Of a stretch of 64,000 nt of DNA, positions 34,988-43,566 are shown piece by piece (positions within the stretch are counted from its first letter, which is position 1; every line of letters begins with the position of its first letter). Source of the DNA: Synergistaceae bacterium (GTDB taxonomy: Bacteria > Synergistota > Synergistia > Synergistales > Aminobacteriaceae); contig JAFYBQ010000013.1 in the NCBI GenBank assembly GCA_017540085.1, forward strand, positions 1-64,000, written 5' to 3'. The notes beneath the pieces are model-generated. The model had not been told where the DNA came from and ran no database searches. It was given only the letters and a program-made list of their open reading frames with translations. The position numbers and the translations under genes are program-made.

Positions 34988-35869
34988 ATGCACTACACGG
35001 AGCCTTTGTACAGGAGTCCCTACTGGCCTACGCTGCCATTGCTCGAAATCACACAGGGCTGTACGCACAACAAGTGCAAATTCTGCAATATGTACCGTGA
35101 TGTTCAGTTCCGAATGTCCCCGCTTGAATGGGTTGAAGAAGACCTGAAAGAGATTGCCGAAAGATGGCCGAAAGCACAAACGCTTCAGATACTCAGCGCG
35201 AATCCTCTCGCTTTGACGTATGACAGGCTCGCGCCCCGTATCGAACTCATCCGCAAATATCTTCCCGGCCTCAAAGTGATGTATGCACAGACTAGAGTCT
35301 CAGACATCAGGAACAAGACAGTAAACGAACTCGCAAGCCTCCGCGAAATGGGACTCAGCGAAATATCATTAGGCACTGAAAGCGGCGATGATTGGACACT
35401 CTCACGAATCAACAAGGGATATACTTCCTCCGACATTCTCGAACAGTGCGCCAAACTTGACGAGGCCGGGATAAAATACTGGATGTCGTTCCTTAACGGT
35501 GTTGCGGGAAAATCTCACAGCATACAGCACGCTGTGAACTCGGCGAAAATTTACAGCATGTGCCATCCCAAAGTGATTGGCACCGGGGGACTCGTGTTGT
35601 TCGACGGTACAGAGCTGAAAGAGGAAGCAGAGCGCGGAGAATTTGACCCTTGCACCGAGCGTGAATTGATGATTGAGCTTAGGACTTTTATCGAGAACCT
35701 TACGATTGACTTTGAGAGATTCATAACACATCATACAGTCTCAGCTAATCTCAACTGCCGTAACTTTCAGGCAAGCAAGCCCGAAATCCTCGCAGAGCTA
35801 CAATACGCGATTGACAATACAGACCTTGACGAACTAGCCCGAAGCAGAGCCGCAAAGAAAAGACTGTAA
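34988..35869 (+). CDS. Radical SAM protein of unknown specificity
   Basis: A 293-residue radical SAM enzyme with the cluster motif CTHNKCKFC near residue 20. This is C-x4-C-x2-C rather than the classical C-x3-C-x2-C, a form known in a group of small Elp3/HemN-related proteins. The EISLGTESGDD block and the following barrel are typical. There is no additional cluster domain. It lies directly downstream of the alpha/beta hydrolase, with which it may be functionally associated, and ahead of a strong terminator. The substrate cannot be deduced. Confidence 0.85.
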   Translation: MHYTEPLYRSPYWPTLPLLEITQGCTHNKCKFCNMYRDVQFRMSPLEWVEEDLKEIAERWPKAQTLQILSANPLALTYDRLAPRIELIRKYLPGLKVMYAQTRVSDIRNKTVNELASLREMGLSEISLGTESGDDWTLSRINKGYTSSDILEQCAKLDEAGIKYWMSFLNGVAGKSHSIQHAVNSAKIYSMCHPKVIGTGGLVLFDGTELKEEAERGEFDPCTERELMIELRTFIENLTIDFERFITHHTVSANLNCRNFQASKPEILAELQYAIDNTDLDELARSRAAKKRL

Positions 35870-35882
35870 TCCGCAAAATTTT

Positions 35883-35916
35883 TCCCGGTCTCGACATACA
35901 GAGCCGGGATTTTTTC
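35883..35916 (+). terminator. Terminator after the hydrolase/radical SAM pair
   Basis: A TCCCGG...CCGGGA stem is followed by six T residues directly after the radical SAM stop. Confidence 0.88.
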
Positions 35917-35968
35917 TGCCTGTGGTAAGATACTTCACATCACTTTTTCCACAAAGGAATGATTTTTC

Positions 35969-36238
35969 ATGAAGGCCGTAATGACCGTAACAGCTCAGGA
36001 CAGAGTCGGAATTATCGCGGGCGTTTGCTCGTTGCTTGCTGAAATGGGCGTGAATATTCTTGACCTGAGTCAGACAGTAATGCAGGGAATTTTCACGATG
36101 ACTCTTCTTGTCGACACATCAACATCATCACATACATTTGACGAAATACGCACAGCCCTAATGACGAGGGGCGAAAAAGAGTCGCTCAACATTCACATAC
36201 AGCGTGCGGATATTTTCGAGGCTATGCACAGGGTGTAA
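35969..36238 (+). CDS. ACT-domain protein (UPF0237 family)
   Basis: An 89-residue single ACT domain beginning MKAVMTVTAQDRVGIIAGVCSLLAEMGVNILDLSQTVMQG. This family is nearly always encoded directly upstream of a UPF0210 protein, as here with a three-base gap. The ACT domain probably senses an amino acid and controls its partner. The ligand is unknown. Confidence 0.93.
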   Translation: MKAVMTVTAQDRVGIIAGVCSLLAEMGVNILDLSQTVMQGIFTMTLLVDTSTSSHTFDEIRTALMTRGEKESLNIHIQRADIFEAMHRV

Positions 36239-36241
36239 ACG

Positions 36242-37600
36242 ATGCTGAATATTTCTGACATAATGCAGACGGTCAACATGATCGACCATCAGCATTTAGA
36301 CATACGGACAATAACGCTTGGTATATCTTTGTACGACTGCGCCTCATCCGACATTCACAAATGCGCCCGCAAGATTCATGACAAGATTTGCAGGAAGGCA
36401 GAAAATCTCGTGAAGGTCGGCTGTGAAATCGAGAATGAGTACGGGATTCCCATCGTCAACAAAAGAATCTCCGTTACTCCAATCGCCGAAATTGCCGCGT
36501 CATGTGAAAGCGGTGATTATTCCGTAATCGGCCATGCACTGAATGATGCCGCGAAAGAATGCGGGGTAAATTTTATCGGGGGATTCTCTGCGTTAGTGCA
36601 TAAGGGATTCACTGAGTCTGACAAAAGATTAATCGCCTCAATTCCTCAGACACTCGCGGGAACGGAGCTTGTATGTTCGTCCGTAAACGTTGCCACAACG
36701 AAAGCCGGAATCAACATGGACGCAGTTGCGATGATGGGACGAATCATAAAGGAGACGGCAAATCTTACGGCGGACAAAAACGGACTCGGCTGCGCGAAAC
36801 TCGTAGTATTTGCGAACGCTGTAGAAGATAATCCGTTCATGGCCGGAGCGTTTCACGGAGCGGGCGAGCCTGAATGCGTGATAAATGTCGGAGTGTCAGG
36901 GCCGGGCGTTGTGTGGCGTGCGCTGAAAGATGTAAAGGGAGAAAGTTTTGACGTTGTAGCCGAGACTGTGAAGCGTACAGCCTTCCGCATTACGCGAATG
37001 GGTCAGGTTGTGGCTAATGCAGCGTCAGAAAGATTAGGGATTCCTTTCGGGATTGTCGATCTGTCATTGGCACCGACTCCCGCAAAGGGCGATTCTGTTG
37101 CGCGTATTCTTGAGGAGATGGGACTCAAAGTCTGCGGGACTCACGGGACAACGGCGGCACTTGCGTTGCTGAATGACGCAGTGAAGAAAGGCGGAGTGAT
37201 GGCTTCCGGCCATGTCGGGGGATTGTCGGGTGCGTTTATCCCGGTGAGCGAGGACGAGGGAATGATTCACGCGGTGAAGTCGGGGAATCTCTCAGTCGAA
37301 AAGCTAGAGGCTATGACGTGCGTATGCTCCGTAGGTCTCGACATGATAGCAGTACCGGGAGACACGAGCGCGGAGACTATAGCGGCGATAATTGCGGACG
37401 AGTCAGCGATCGGAGTCATCAACAACAAGACGACAGCCGTTAGAATTATCCCTGCTCCGGGGAAGAGTGTCGGAGATTCCGTTGAGTTTGGCGGGTTATT
37501 GGGCAATGCTCCCGTAATGCGCGTGAATAATGCGGGAAGCGGTGAATTTATCGCGAGGGGAGGAAGAATCCCGGCACCGATTCACAGCTTGAGGAATTAA
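36242..37600 (+). CDS. UPF0210 (DUF711) PFL-like family protein
   Basis: A 452-residue protein of the UPF0210 family, structurally related to glycyl radical enzymes but without an established reaction. Typical stretches are [42 protein letters not shown] and [22 protein letters not shown]. It forms a conserved pair with the upstream ACT protein. The length is normal and the start follows the partner stop by three bases. A terminator follows. Confidence 0.93.
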   Translation: MLNISDIMQTVNMIDHQHLDIRTITLGISLYDCASSDIHKCARKIHDKICRKAENLVKVGCEIENEYGIPIVNKRISVTPIAEIAASCESGDYSVIGHALNDAAKECGVNFIGGFSALVHKGFTESDKRLIASIPQTLAGTELVCSSVNVATTKAGINMDAVAMMGRIIKETANLTADKNGLGCAKLVVFANAVEDNPFMAGAFHGAGEPECVINVGVSGPGVVWRALKDVKGESFDVVAETVKRTAFRITRMGQVVANAASERLGIPFGIVDLSLAPTPAKGDSVARILEEMGLKVCGTHGTTAALALLNDAVKKGGVMASGHVGGLSGAFIPVSEDEGMIHAVKSGNLSVEKLEAMTCVCSVGLDMIAVPGDTSAETIAAIIADESAIGVINNKTTAVRIIPAPGKSVGDSVEFGGLLGNAPVMRVNNAGSGEFIARGGRIPAPIHSLRN

Positions 37601-37621
37601 AATCGAGCTGTAAAATTTGCG

Positions 37622-37655
37622 TTGCTCCTTTGAAGTTTATGGGAGCGATTTTTTC
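37622..37655 (+). terminator. Terminator after the ACT/UPF0210 pair
   Basis: TTGCTCC pairs with GGGAGCGA across a twelve-base loop and is followed by a T run. Confidence 0.8.
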
Positions 37656-37689
37656 TGTAATGTCTTTGTGATTTACGGCGTATTCTAAA

Positions 37690-37895
37690 ATCATTCCTAT
37701 GAGTTCATTTCTTGAGCGGTTACTTCTGACTTCCCGACAATGTTACGCTCCTCAGCCAACAACACCGCAATACAGGCCTCAATACGTAGCACCCTCAAAA
37801 ACGTGGCGGCAATTCTGGCAGAGCAAATATACTCCGCAATCACATCACCGAAAATTTCCGGGGCTGTCTGAAATATGGCGGCCTCGTTTTGTGTT
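37690..37895 (-). other. Unexplained open frame, possible gene remnant
   Basis: Reading the minus strand just beyond the Rrf2 stop, one frame is open for about 65 codons without a start (IFGDVIAEYICSARIAAT, then VLLAEERNIVG, ending QEMNS and a TAG). It looks protein-like but has no ATG or ribosome site and continues into the Rrf2 gene in another frame. An 86-codon frame on the plus strand also covers it and looks less natural. I see no motif; it may be the tail of a deleted gene. Confidence 0.3.
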
Positions 37896-38309
37896 TCATA
37901 TCCGCGAAATAATGTCGCTGAGTTTCACGGCCTTCAAATTTTCCTCTAACGACTTTTGAATCTCATCAAGAAATCCTCCGAGCGCATGATTAATATTTTT
38001 CCCGACAACGCATTTCGGATTAGGATTCGGATGGAGCCGGAATAGTTTTCCCTTCACGCTTTCGACAGCCGTATAAATATCATAGAGCGTAATATTTTCG
38101 GGCGGCCTTGAGAGTCTCATGCCGCTTACGCCCCGCGAGACATCAACGAGTCCGGCAGCTTTGAGCCGTGATATTATCTGCCTGATGATTACGGGGTTAG
38201 TATTTACGCTTGACGCAATGAAATCGCTTGTTACGTTTTGTGAGTCCTGAAAGTAATCTATGCACGTCAGAATATGAACAGCAACAGCGAATCTTCCTGA
38301 GATCTGCAA
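37896..38309 (-). CDS. Rrf2-family transcriptional regulator (YwnA-like)
   Basis: A 137-residue winged-helix regulator: RFAVAVHILTCIDY, TSDFIASSVNTNPVIIRQIISRLKAAGLVDVSRGVSGMRL and the LFRLHPNPNPKCVVGKNI block seen in YwnA/YwgB relatives. It has one cysteine in that block and not the three-cysteine cluster of IscR, so iron-sulfur binding is unlikely and redox or small-molecule sensing is more plausible. The start is a TTG at 38309 preceded by GAGGGG. It lies downstream of the degenerate metallo-beta-lactamase-fold gene and the NAD(P)-binding gene and may control them. Confidence 0.9.
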   Translation of the reverse strand: MQISGRFAVAVHILTCIDYFQDSQNVTSDFIASSVNTNPVIIRQIISRLKAAGLVDVSRGVSGMRLSRPPENITLYDIYTAVESVKGKLFRLHPNPNPKCVVGKNINHALGGFLDEIQKSLEENLKAVKLSDIISRI

Positions 38310-38325
38310 ATTTTATCCCCTCAAT

Positions 38326-38363
38326 AAAAAAAGACTTCCGGCCATTATAACCGAAAGCCTTTG
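38326..38363 (-). terminator. Terminator between the MBL-fold gene and Rrf2 gene
   Basis: On the minus strand a GGCTTTCGG...CCGGAAG hairpin is followed by seven T residues. Its loop also contains TATAAT, which might serve as the -10 of the Rrf2 gene. Confidence 0.75.
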
Positions 38364-38383
38364 TGATTTGCTGTTTTCTTTGA

Positions 38384-39238
38384 TTACTCGCTGAACAATG
38401 CGCCCGCACTCATCTCAAGATATGCTTCTCCGCTGTAACCCGGGAATGCTTCCTTGACCGCTGAAATAAATTCTGCCCTGTTCTTTGATGTCTTTGCAGT
38501 CTTAAGCACTTTCTCAAGATACGCGATTTTCTCATCAACGGCTTCTTTTCCTTCCGGCGCGTTATGACTCGTGAGGATTAATGAGTAGCCTTTGTCCTTG
38601 TAGCCTTTAAGCTCTGATATTTCGGCCTCAATGTAGGGAATCGCCGGGAGAATGTTATGAGTCTTCGAGCCCATCATATGACGGTAAACAGTATTTATTG
38701 CAGGGATATATATTCCGTAGCCCTCGCCGTCAGACTCATGGAGAATCACGAAATCCATTCCCGCAAGTTTCACCGTGTCGCCTTCCTTGATGATTTCAGT
38801 CTTGACGGGCAAATCTTCCGCAACTTTATCGCCTGCCGCCTTAATGAAGCTCTGAGTCAGATTCCAGACGCTTCCGCCTTCAGCCCAGCTTTTGAGCGCG
38901 GTATCTGTCGCGTAAATCTTCACATCGCCGTATGACTTATAGCCGTTGGGATGATACGAGAAAAGCGCACCCGCTAAAGGTTTTCCCAACGACGCAATAT
39001 ATTCCGCAAACGCTTTGACGTTCTCACGGTATGCAGTCGACTCTACCAGCACGAGTCCTTCAGGAGATTCGACAACGTAGCAGTAATCATTCATGTTGTC
39101 GCCTGTTCCGTATGCATGAAGTTTCACTCCGCCGTCAAAATTCGTTACGCTCATATTCCCGACGCTGACTCCATTTGCGAACGCTGAACCCGAAAGCACC
39201 ATAACCGCCAATAATGCCGCAAAAATTTTCCTCATCAT
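38384..39238 (-). CDS. Exported metallo-beta-lactamase-fold protein without the metal motif
   Basis: A 284-residue protein with a signal peptide (MRKIFAALLAVMVLSGSAFA). The fold is suggested by DYCYVVESPEGLVLVES (strand pair), the helix ENVKAFAEYIASLG, then ALFSYHPNGYKSYG where active enzymes have T-H-x-H-x-D-H. A later TSHNAPEG can represent the last conserved histidine region. Only isolated histidines remain, so hydrolase activity is doubtful. It follows the NAD(P)-binding protein gene by three bases and is under the same promoter. AAGGAG precedes two adjacent ATGs. Confidence 0.75.
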   Translation of the reverse strand: MMRKIFAALLAVMVLSGSAFANGVSVGNMSVTNFDGGVKLHAYGTGDNMNDYCYVVESPEGLVLVESTAYRENVKAFAEYIASLGKPLAGALFSYHPNGYKSYGDVKIYATDTALKSWAEGGSVWNLTQSFIKAAGDKVAEDLPVKTEIIKEGDTVKLAGMDFVILHESDGEGYGIYIPAINTVYRHMMGSKTHNILPAIPYIEAEISELKGYKDKGYSLILTSHNAPEGKEAVDEKIAYLEKVLKTAKTSKNRAEFISAVKEAFPGYSGEAYLEMSAGALFSE

Positions 39239-39241
39239 TAA

Positions 39242-39871
39242 TTACTCCTTCACTACTGAAATTCTCTGCCTGATGTGTTTTCCGCTGACAGCCTCATCAA
39301 TCATAGCGATCGCGTAATCCGCATAGCTTATGACACTCTCGCCCTTTGCGTTGAACGTAAGCTCCTCGCCCGCAAGAATGTATTTCCCGGTCCGTTCTCC
39401 TTCAGCCTGAAAATCTGACGCGGGACTAATGTACGTCCATTTCACATCATCGCGCTTGCGTAACTCGCTCAATGCTTTAGCCGCTGCTGTAGAGACCGGC
39501 ATATATATTTCGGGGAATCCTTCTGTCTGAAAATACTGCTTTGTGTGTTCCTTGTTGACGTAGAGACTTCCTGCCCCGCCGATAATCAGTAACCTTGTCT
39601 CACTCCCTGAAAGAGCATCGCACAAAACCTTCTGCGTGTCGCTGTAAAGGTGAAGCGTTGAAGGCTCCCATGCTCCGAAAGCGTCAATCACAACATCAAA
39701 TCCCCGGAGATCTTCCGCCTTAATGTCAAGAATGTCTTTCTTGATTGTGTGAGGGGCGTTAGTCTTGTTTTCACCGCGCACTACCGCCGTAACATCAAGC
39801 CCGCGCTTTAATGCCTCGTCAACAATAAGCCGTCCCGCTTTGCCGTTCGCGCATACTACCGCAACTTTCAT
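39242..39871 (-). CDS. NAD(P)-binding NmrA/SDR-like protein
   Basis: A 209-residue Rossmann-fold protein starting MKVAVVCANGKAGRLIVDEALKRGLDVTAVVR, an atypical short-chain dehydrogenase of the YwnB/NmrA type. The glycine-rich loop NGKAGRL binds NAD(P), and there is no YxxxK pair in the usual position. The ATG at 39871 has AGGAGG ten bases upstream; a TTG two codons earlier is possible but too close to it. It leads a two-gene transcript with the exported MBL-fold gene. Confidence 0.85.
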   Translation of the reverse strand: MKVAVVCANGKAGRLIVDEALKRGLDVTAVVRGENKTNAPHTIKKDILDIKAEDLRGFDVVIDAFGAWEPSTLHLYSDTQKVLCDALSGSETRLLIIGGAGSLYVNKEHTKQYFQTEGFPEIYMPVSTAAAKALSELRKRDDVKWTYISPASDFQAEGERTGKYILAGEELTFNAKGESVISYADYAIAMIDEAVSGKHIRQRISVVKE

Positions 39872-39911
39872 CCGCAAAATTCCTCCTGTAAATGTGATTG
39901 TTACACTGCAA

Positions 39912-39950
39912 ATTTTACCGCGTCATGATGTAATGTCAACAGTTACATTA
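39912..39950 (-). promoter_or_regulatory. Strong promoter overlapped by a palindrome
   Basis: On the minus strand TTGACA (39939-39934) and TAAAAT (39917-39912) are separated by 16 bases. TAATGT (39931-39936) and ACATTA (39945-39950) form an inverted repeat that spans the -35, a good operator candidate for the nearby Rrf2 or another repressor. It drives the NmrA-like/MBL-fold pair. Confidence 0.7.
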
Positions 39951-40011
39951 ACAGCACACCGAAAATTTCACCGTCAAGAGTCTTCCGCCGCATTCGCTGT
40001 TCATGAAGCAC

Positions 40012-40045
40012 AAAAAAATCCCCTCGGCATTTCACCGGGGGGACT
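40012..40045 (-). terminator. Terminator of the Bax-inhibitor-like gene
   Basis: On the minus strand CCCCGGTG...CGAGGGG forms a hairpin followed by seven T residues. Confidence 0.85.
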
Positions 40046-40067
40046 CTGTTATATTTTTGACGCGCCG

Positions 40068-40784
40068 CTAGTCTCTTCTCTTCCCGAAAATTCTTATCAG
40101 GTACAGGAACAAGTTGATGAAGTCAAGATACAATGCAAGCGCACCCATCACCGCGACTTTTCCGGCGGCCTCATCGTCAGTCATTCCGGCACTGTCAGCA
40201 ATGGATTTGATTTTCGCCGTGTCGTAAGCCGTCAGACCCATGAATATTATGATGCCCATAACACTTATCACTGTCTCAGCCGCTGTTGACCCAACGAACA
40301 TATTAATCACCATCGCGATAATCAGCCCCCAGAGTCCCATGTGGAGGAAGCTCCCCCATGATGTTATGTCGCGTTTCGTGTACATCGCGTAGACGCTCAT
40401 AGCTCCGAACATTCCCGCCGTCGACAAAAACGCCGTGTATACGCTCTCCTGCGTGTAGACAAGAAGCACAGCCGAGCAGGTTATCCCGTTGAGTATGCTG
40501 TAGAGTCCGAACAGTAACAGCGATGTTGAGGCCGAATGCTTTGCAATTGTGGCGGACAGGTACATCACGAGTCCGATTTCAGCAATTGCTACAATAATTA
40601 GCGGGGCGAGTGATGTGTAGAACATCTGAAGCAATGCCGGGACGGAAACTGTAAGCCATGCCGTTAATGATGTGAGGATGAGTCCAAGTGCCATATACTG
40701 ATATACTTTGCGGAAAAGCGCGTTGACTGCTTCGAGGCTTGACGCTCCCGCCGCGTAGGGTGAGTAGCTCTCATACTGCGCCAT
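40068..40784 (-). CDS. Bax inhibitor-1/YccA family membrane protein
   Basis: A 238-residue protein with seven transmembrane helices, starting with the soluble segment MAQYESYSPYAAG, the NALFRKVYQYMALGL helix and ending in the family pattern ALYLDFINLFLYLIRIFG. Members of this family (TMBIM) form calcium leak channels or interact with membrane proteases such as FtsH. A typical AGGGAGATAAC ribosome site precedes the ATG. It is monocistronic. Confidence 0.94.
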   Translation of the reverse strand: MAQYESYSPYAAGASSLEAVNALFRKVYQYMALGLILTSLTAWLTVSVPALLQMFYTSLAPLIIVAIAEIGLVMYLSATIAKHSASTSLLLFGLYSILNGITCSAVLLVYTQESVYTAFLSTAGMFGAMSVYAMYTKRDITSWGSFLHMGLWGLIIAMVINMFVGSTAAETVISVMGIIIFMGLTAYDTAKIKSIADSAGMTDDEAAGKVAVMGALALYLDFINLFLYLIRIFGKRRD

Positions 40785-40865
40785 AATGTTATCTCCCTTT
40801 CGTGTAAAATATTACGGCTATATTCTAGCAGAAATCATAAAATTCTAATGTGAAGGTGAAAAATC

Positions 40866-41372
40866 TTGCCGACAAAGAAAAATGATGTCCGCGAAATGAC
40901 TCGCAGCGGGTACGAAAGATTGTCCGAGGAACTGACTAACCTGCGTACAGTGAGACGGCTTGAAGTCGCAAAACAGTTAGAGGAAGCCCGCGCCTTTGGT
41001 GATTTGAGCGAGAATGCAGAATACGCCGCGGCCAAAGAGGAGCAGGCCAAACTTGAGGACAGGATACACGATCTTGAGGAGACACTCAGCAAAGTAACAG
41101 TAATCGATGAGGAGAAACTCGACACGACAAGGGCAGGAGTCGGACTCAGAGTAACAATCAAAGATTTAGACCATGAGGGAAAACAGTACACATACGAAAT
41201 TGTAGGCTCTGAGGAATTATCCGGGGCTGCTGTGTCAGCGTCAGGCATTCAGAGAATATCACAGAAGAGTCCCGTAGGCCAGGCGGTAATCGGCCATGTT
41301 GTCGGCGATGAAGTTATCGTGAAGATTCCCAGAGGAACAAGACGGCTCAGAATCGCGGCGATAGAGAAATGA
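40866..41372 (+). CDS. greA: Transcription elongation factor GreA
   Basis: A 168-residue GreA: an N-terminal coiled coil (RSGYERLSEELTNLRTVRRLEVAKQLEEA, then GDLSENAEYAAAKEEQ with the two acidic tip residues) and the C-terminal FKBP-like domain ending VKIPRGTRRLRI. It rescues backtracked RNA polymerase by stimulating transcript cleavage. The start is a TTG at 40866 with AAGGTG upstream. The stop overlaps the hemB start as ATGA, an uncommon pairing. Confidence 0.95.
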   Translation: MPTKKNDVREMTRSGYERLSEELTNLRTVRRLEVAKQLEEARAFGDLSENAEYAAAKEEQAKLEDRIHDLEETLSKVTVIDEEKLDTTRAGVGLRVTIKDLDHEGKQYTYEIVGSEELSGAAVSASGIQRISQKSPVGQAVIGHVVGDEVIVKIPRGTRRLRIAAIEK

Positions 41373-42337
41373 TAATACGTCCGAGAAGGCTCCGCGTTAC
41401 TCAGGCAATCCGCGACATGACAGCCGAGACACGTTTAGCCCCGTCAATGTTCGTTTACCCTGTGTTTGTTCGCGAGGGTCATAACATAATCGAGGACATT
41501 CCCGCGATGCCCGGGCAGAAACGCTACAGCCCCGACACTTTGCCCGTGATACTCGAACGAGCTGTGAAGGCCAAAATCGGCGGGGTGTTATTATTCGGAA
41601 TCCCTGAGCATAAAGACCCGGAAGGTTCTTCAGCTTGGAGGGATGACGGCGTAATTCAGACCGCAATACGGACGGCAAAGCGCGAATTTCCCGGCCTGAC
41701 AGTAATCGGCGATGTGTGCCTCTGCGAATATACATCTCACGGCCACTGCGGACTCCTCAACGGCGAGACTGTCGACAATGACTCAACCCTCGAAATTTTA
41801 GCGCGTGTAGCTGTCTCACAGGCTAGGGCGGGAGCGGATATAGTCGCACCTTCTGACATGATGGACGGACATACGCGGGCAATCCGTGAGGCTCTCGACA
41901 ATTCCGGGATGCCTGACACGCTGATTATGTCCTACGCGGTGAAGTATGCCAGCGCGTTTTACGGGCCATTCCGTGAGGCCGCGGGGTCTGCTCCGTCATT
42001 CGGGGACAGGAAAACTTACCAGATGGATCCCAGAAATGTCCGCGAGGCCGTAAAAGAAGCACTGCTTGACGTTCAGGAAGGTTCAGACATTATCATAGTG
42101 AAGCCGGGCCTTCCGTATCTTGATGTTCTGAAGACGGTGAAAGAGGCCGTGAATATTCCTGTAGCGTCTTACTGTGTCAGCGGTGAATACTCTATGATGA
42201 AGGCGGCGTGTTCAAACGGCTGGCTGAACGAGAGAAATATAGCGATGGAGTCGGCGGTGTGTTTGGCGAGGGGGGGAGCGGATATTATTATCACGTATTA
42301 CGCTCTTGACCTTGCCGGATGGATACAGGAAAAATAA
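41369..42337 (+). CDS. hemB: Delta-aminolevulinic acid dehydratase (porphobilinogen synthase)
   Basis: A 322-residue HemB condensing two 5-aminolevulinates to porphobilinogen. The zinc site DVCLCEYTSHGHCG has all three cysteines, so it is the zinc-dependent form. The active-site lysines are in MSYAVKYAS and IIVKPGLPYLD. Length is normal. It is translationally coupled to greA, and no other tetrapyrrole genes are near. In a strict anaerobe it may feed corrinoid or sirohaem synthesis; that is inferred. Confidence 0.97.
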   Translation: MIIRPRRLRVTQAIRDMTAETRLAPSMFVYPVFVREGHNIIEDIPAMPGQKRYSPDTLPVILERAVKAKIGGVLLFGIPEHKDPEGSSAWRDDGVIQTAIRTAKREFPGLTVIGDVCLCEYTSHGHCGLLNGETVDNDSTLEILARVAVSQARAGADIVAPSDMMDGHTRAIREALDNSGMPDTLIMSYAVKYASAFYGPFREAAGSAPSFGDRKTYQMDPRNVREAVKEALLDVQEGSDIIIVKPGLPYLDVLKTVKEAVNIPVASYCVSGEYSMMKAACSNGWLNERNIAMESAVCLARGGADIIITYYALDLAGWIQEK

Positions 42338-42350
42338 CAGACGAAAAATT

Positions 42351-42403
42351 TTGCCCCGGCGCAAGCTCCGCCCCTATGGGTACAGCCGCAAAACCGGGGG
42401 CAA
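42351..42403. terminator. Bidirectional terminator between hemB and the ferredoxin-type reductase
   Basis: TTGCCCCGG (42351-42359) pairs with CCGGGGGCAA (42394-42403) with one bulge. T-rich tracts follow on both strands (TTTCTTTCTT on the plus, AAAATTTTTC on the minus), fitting convergent genes. Confidence 0.8.
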
Positions 42404-42411
42404 TTTCTTTC

Positions 42412-43566
42412 TTACAGTCCGAAAACTTTCCGGGCCTCCGTCATATTTTCGCGTATCTTCACGCCGAAAGGACAACGCTTTTCACACGCCCCGCATTTCA
42501 CGCACTCCCCGGCGTGATGTTCCAACACCCTGTAATGCTCCCTGACTGTTTCGGGGATATTTTTGTTTCCTCCGGCCTGAGCTAGGTTGAGGAATTTTGT
42601 TACGGACGCAATATCTATCTTCACCGGGCAGGGCTGGCAGTGTGAGCAGTACATGCAGTGTCCCTCCCAGCTAATTTTCGGGAATGACGCGAAAGCAACG
42701 GCGTAATCTCTCTCACTCTCTGAGGCTGACTCATACGCGATTGATGTCTGTAACTGTTCGACACTGTGCGCCCCCGCCAAAACGCAAGCCACAGCAGGAC
42801 GGCTCAAAGCGTAGGCTATGCACTGACTGACGGTCAAAGCCGCTCCCGCCGGAGACATTTTCGCGCTCAACAAGTCTCCGCCCCCGAAACATTTCATGAC
42901 GGTGATTCCGACTCCAAGACGCTGGCATGTCTCGTACAATTTCTGCCGCTCCGGGTTCATGTTCGTGAGGTGAACGGCGTAATTCTCATCCCTCCATAGG
43001 TCTTCTACGTCCTCGCTTGCGGGCTGAAGGTCATAGCACGGATTCACGCTGAACATCAGCACTTCAACCGCTCCCGACTCAACTGCCTTCAGTGCAACCT
43101 GCGGATTATGGGAGCTTAGGCCGATATGATGAATTTTCCCGGCGGCTTTCAGTTCGCGGGCGTAATCAAGAATCCCGTTGCGTAAAATTTCGTCCCAGTC
43201 GCTCAAAGCATCGCAGTAGTGAATCATTCCCACGTCAACAAAATCAACGCCGAGAAGCCTTAATGACTCCTCAAATCCTGCTTTCGTCTCAGAAAGATTC
43301 CGAGTCCGCAAATATTGTCCGTCCTTCCACACGGAGCAGATATGAGACTGGATGATGAATTTCTCCCTGCGCCCCTTTAGAGCATGGCCGATCGCTGAAC
43401 GTAACTGCGGGTCTGGCGAGTAAAGGTCAAAATAATTCACGCCGGATTCCTCTGCTGTGTCGAAAAGTTTGGCGCACATGCTGTAATTGTCCTCAGTCAT
43501 TCCCTCACAGCCTAACGCTATTTCGCTGACGGTGAGTCCTGTTGACCCTAATTCGCGGTAAATCAT
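42412..43566 (-). CDS. Aldo/keto reductase with C-terminal ferredoxin-like domain
   Basis: A 384-residue protein: residues 1-270 are an aldo/keto reductase barrel (MIYRELGSTGLTVSEIALGCEGM; the catalytic aspartate/tyrosine region reads NYFDLYSP), and the C-terminus carries cysteine motifs CMYCSHCQPCP and CVKCGACEKRCPFG, enough for 4Fe-4S clusters. The usual HIDTA-Y motif is altered. This type is widespread in anaerobes and probably takes electrons through the clusters. Its ATG overlaps the stop of the acetyltransferase gene. Confidence 0.9.
   Translation of the reverse strand: MIYRELGSTGLTVSEIALGCEGMTEDNYSMCAKLFDTAEESGVNYFDLYSPDPQLRSAIGHALKGRREKFIIQSHICSVWKDGQYLRTRNLSETKAGFEESLRLLGVDFVDVGMIHYCDALSDWDEILRNGILDYARELKAAGKIHHIGLSSHNPQVALKAVESGAVEVLMFSVNPCYDLQPASEDVEDLWRDENYAVHLTNMNPERQKLYETCQRLGVGITVMKCFGGGDLLSAKMSPAGAALTVSQCIAYALSRPAVACVLAGAHSVEQLQTSIAYESASESERDYAVAFASFPKISWEGHCMYCSHCQPCPVKIDIASVTKFLNLAQAGGNKNIPETVREHYRVLEHHAGECVKCGACEKRCPFGVKIRENMTEARKVFGL

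Noticed and set aside
37699-37959. 86-codon plus-strand frame
   Set aside because: It runs into the Rrf2 gene on the other strand, has no good ribosome site and a less natural residue pattern than the minus-strand frame.
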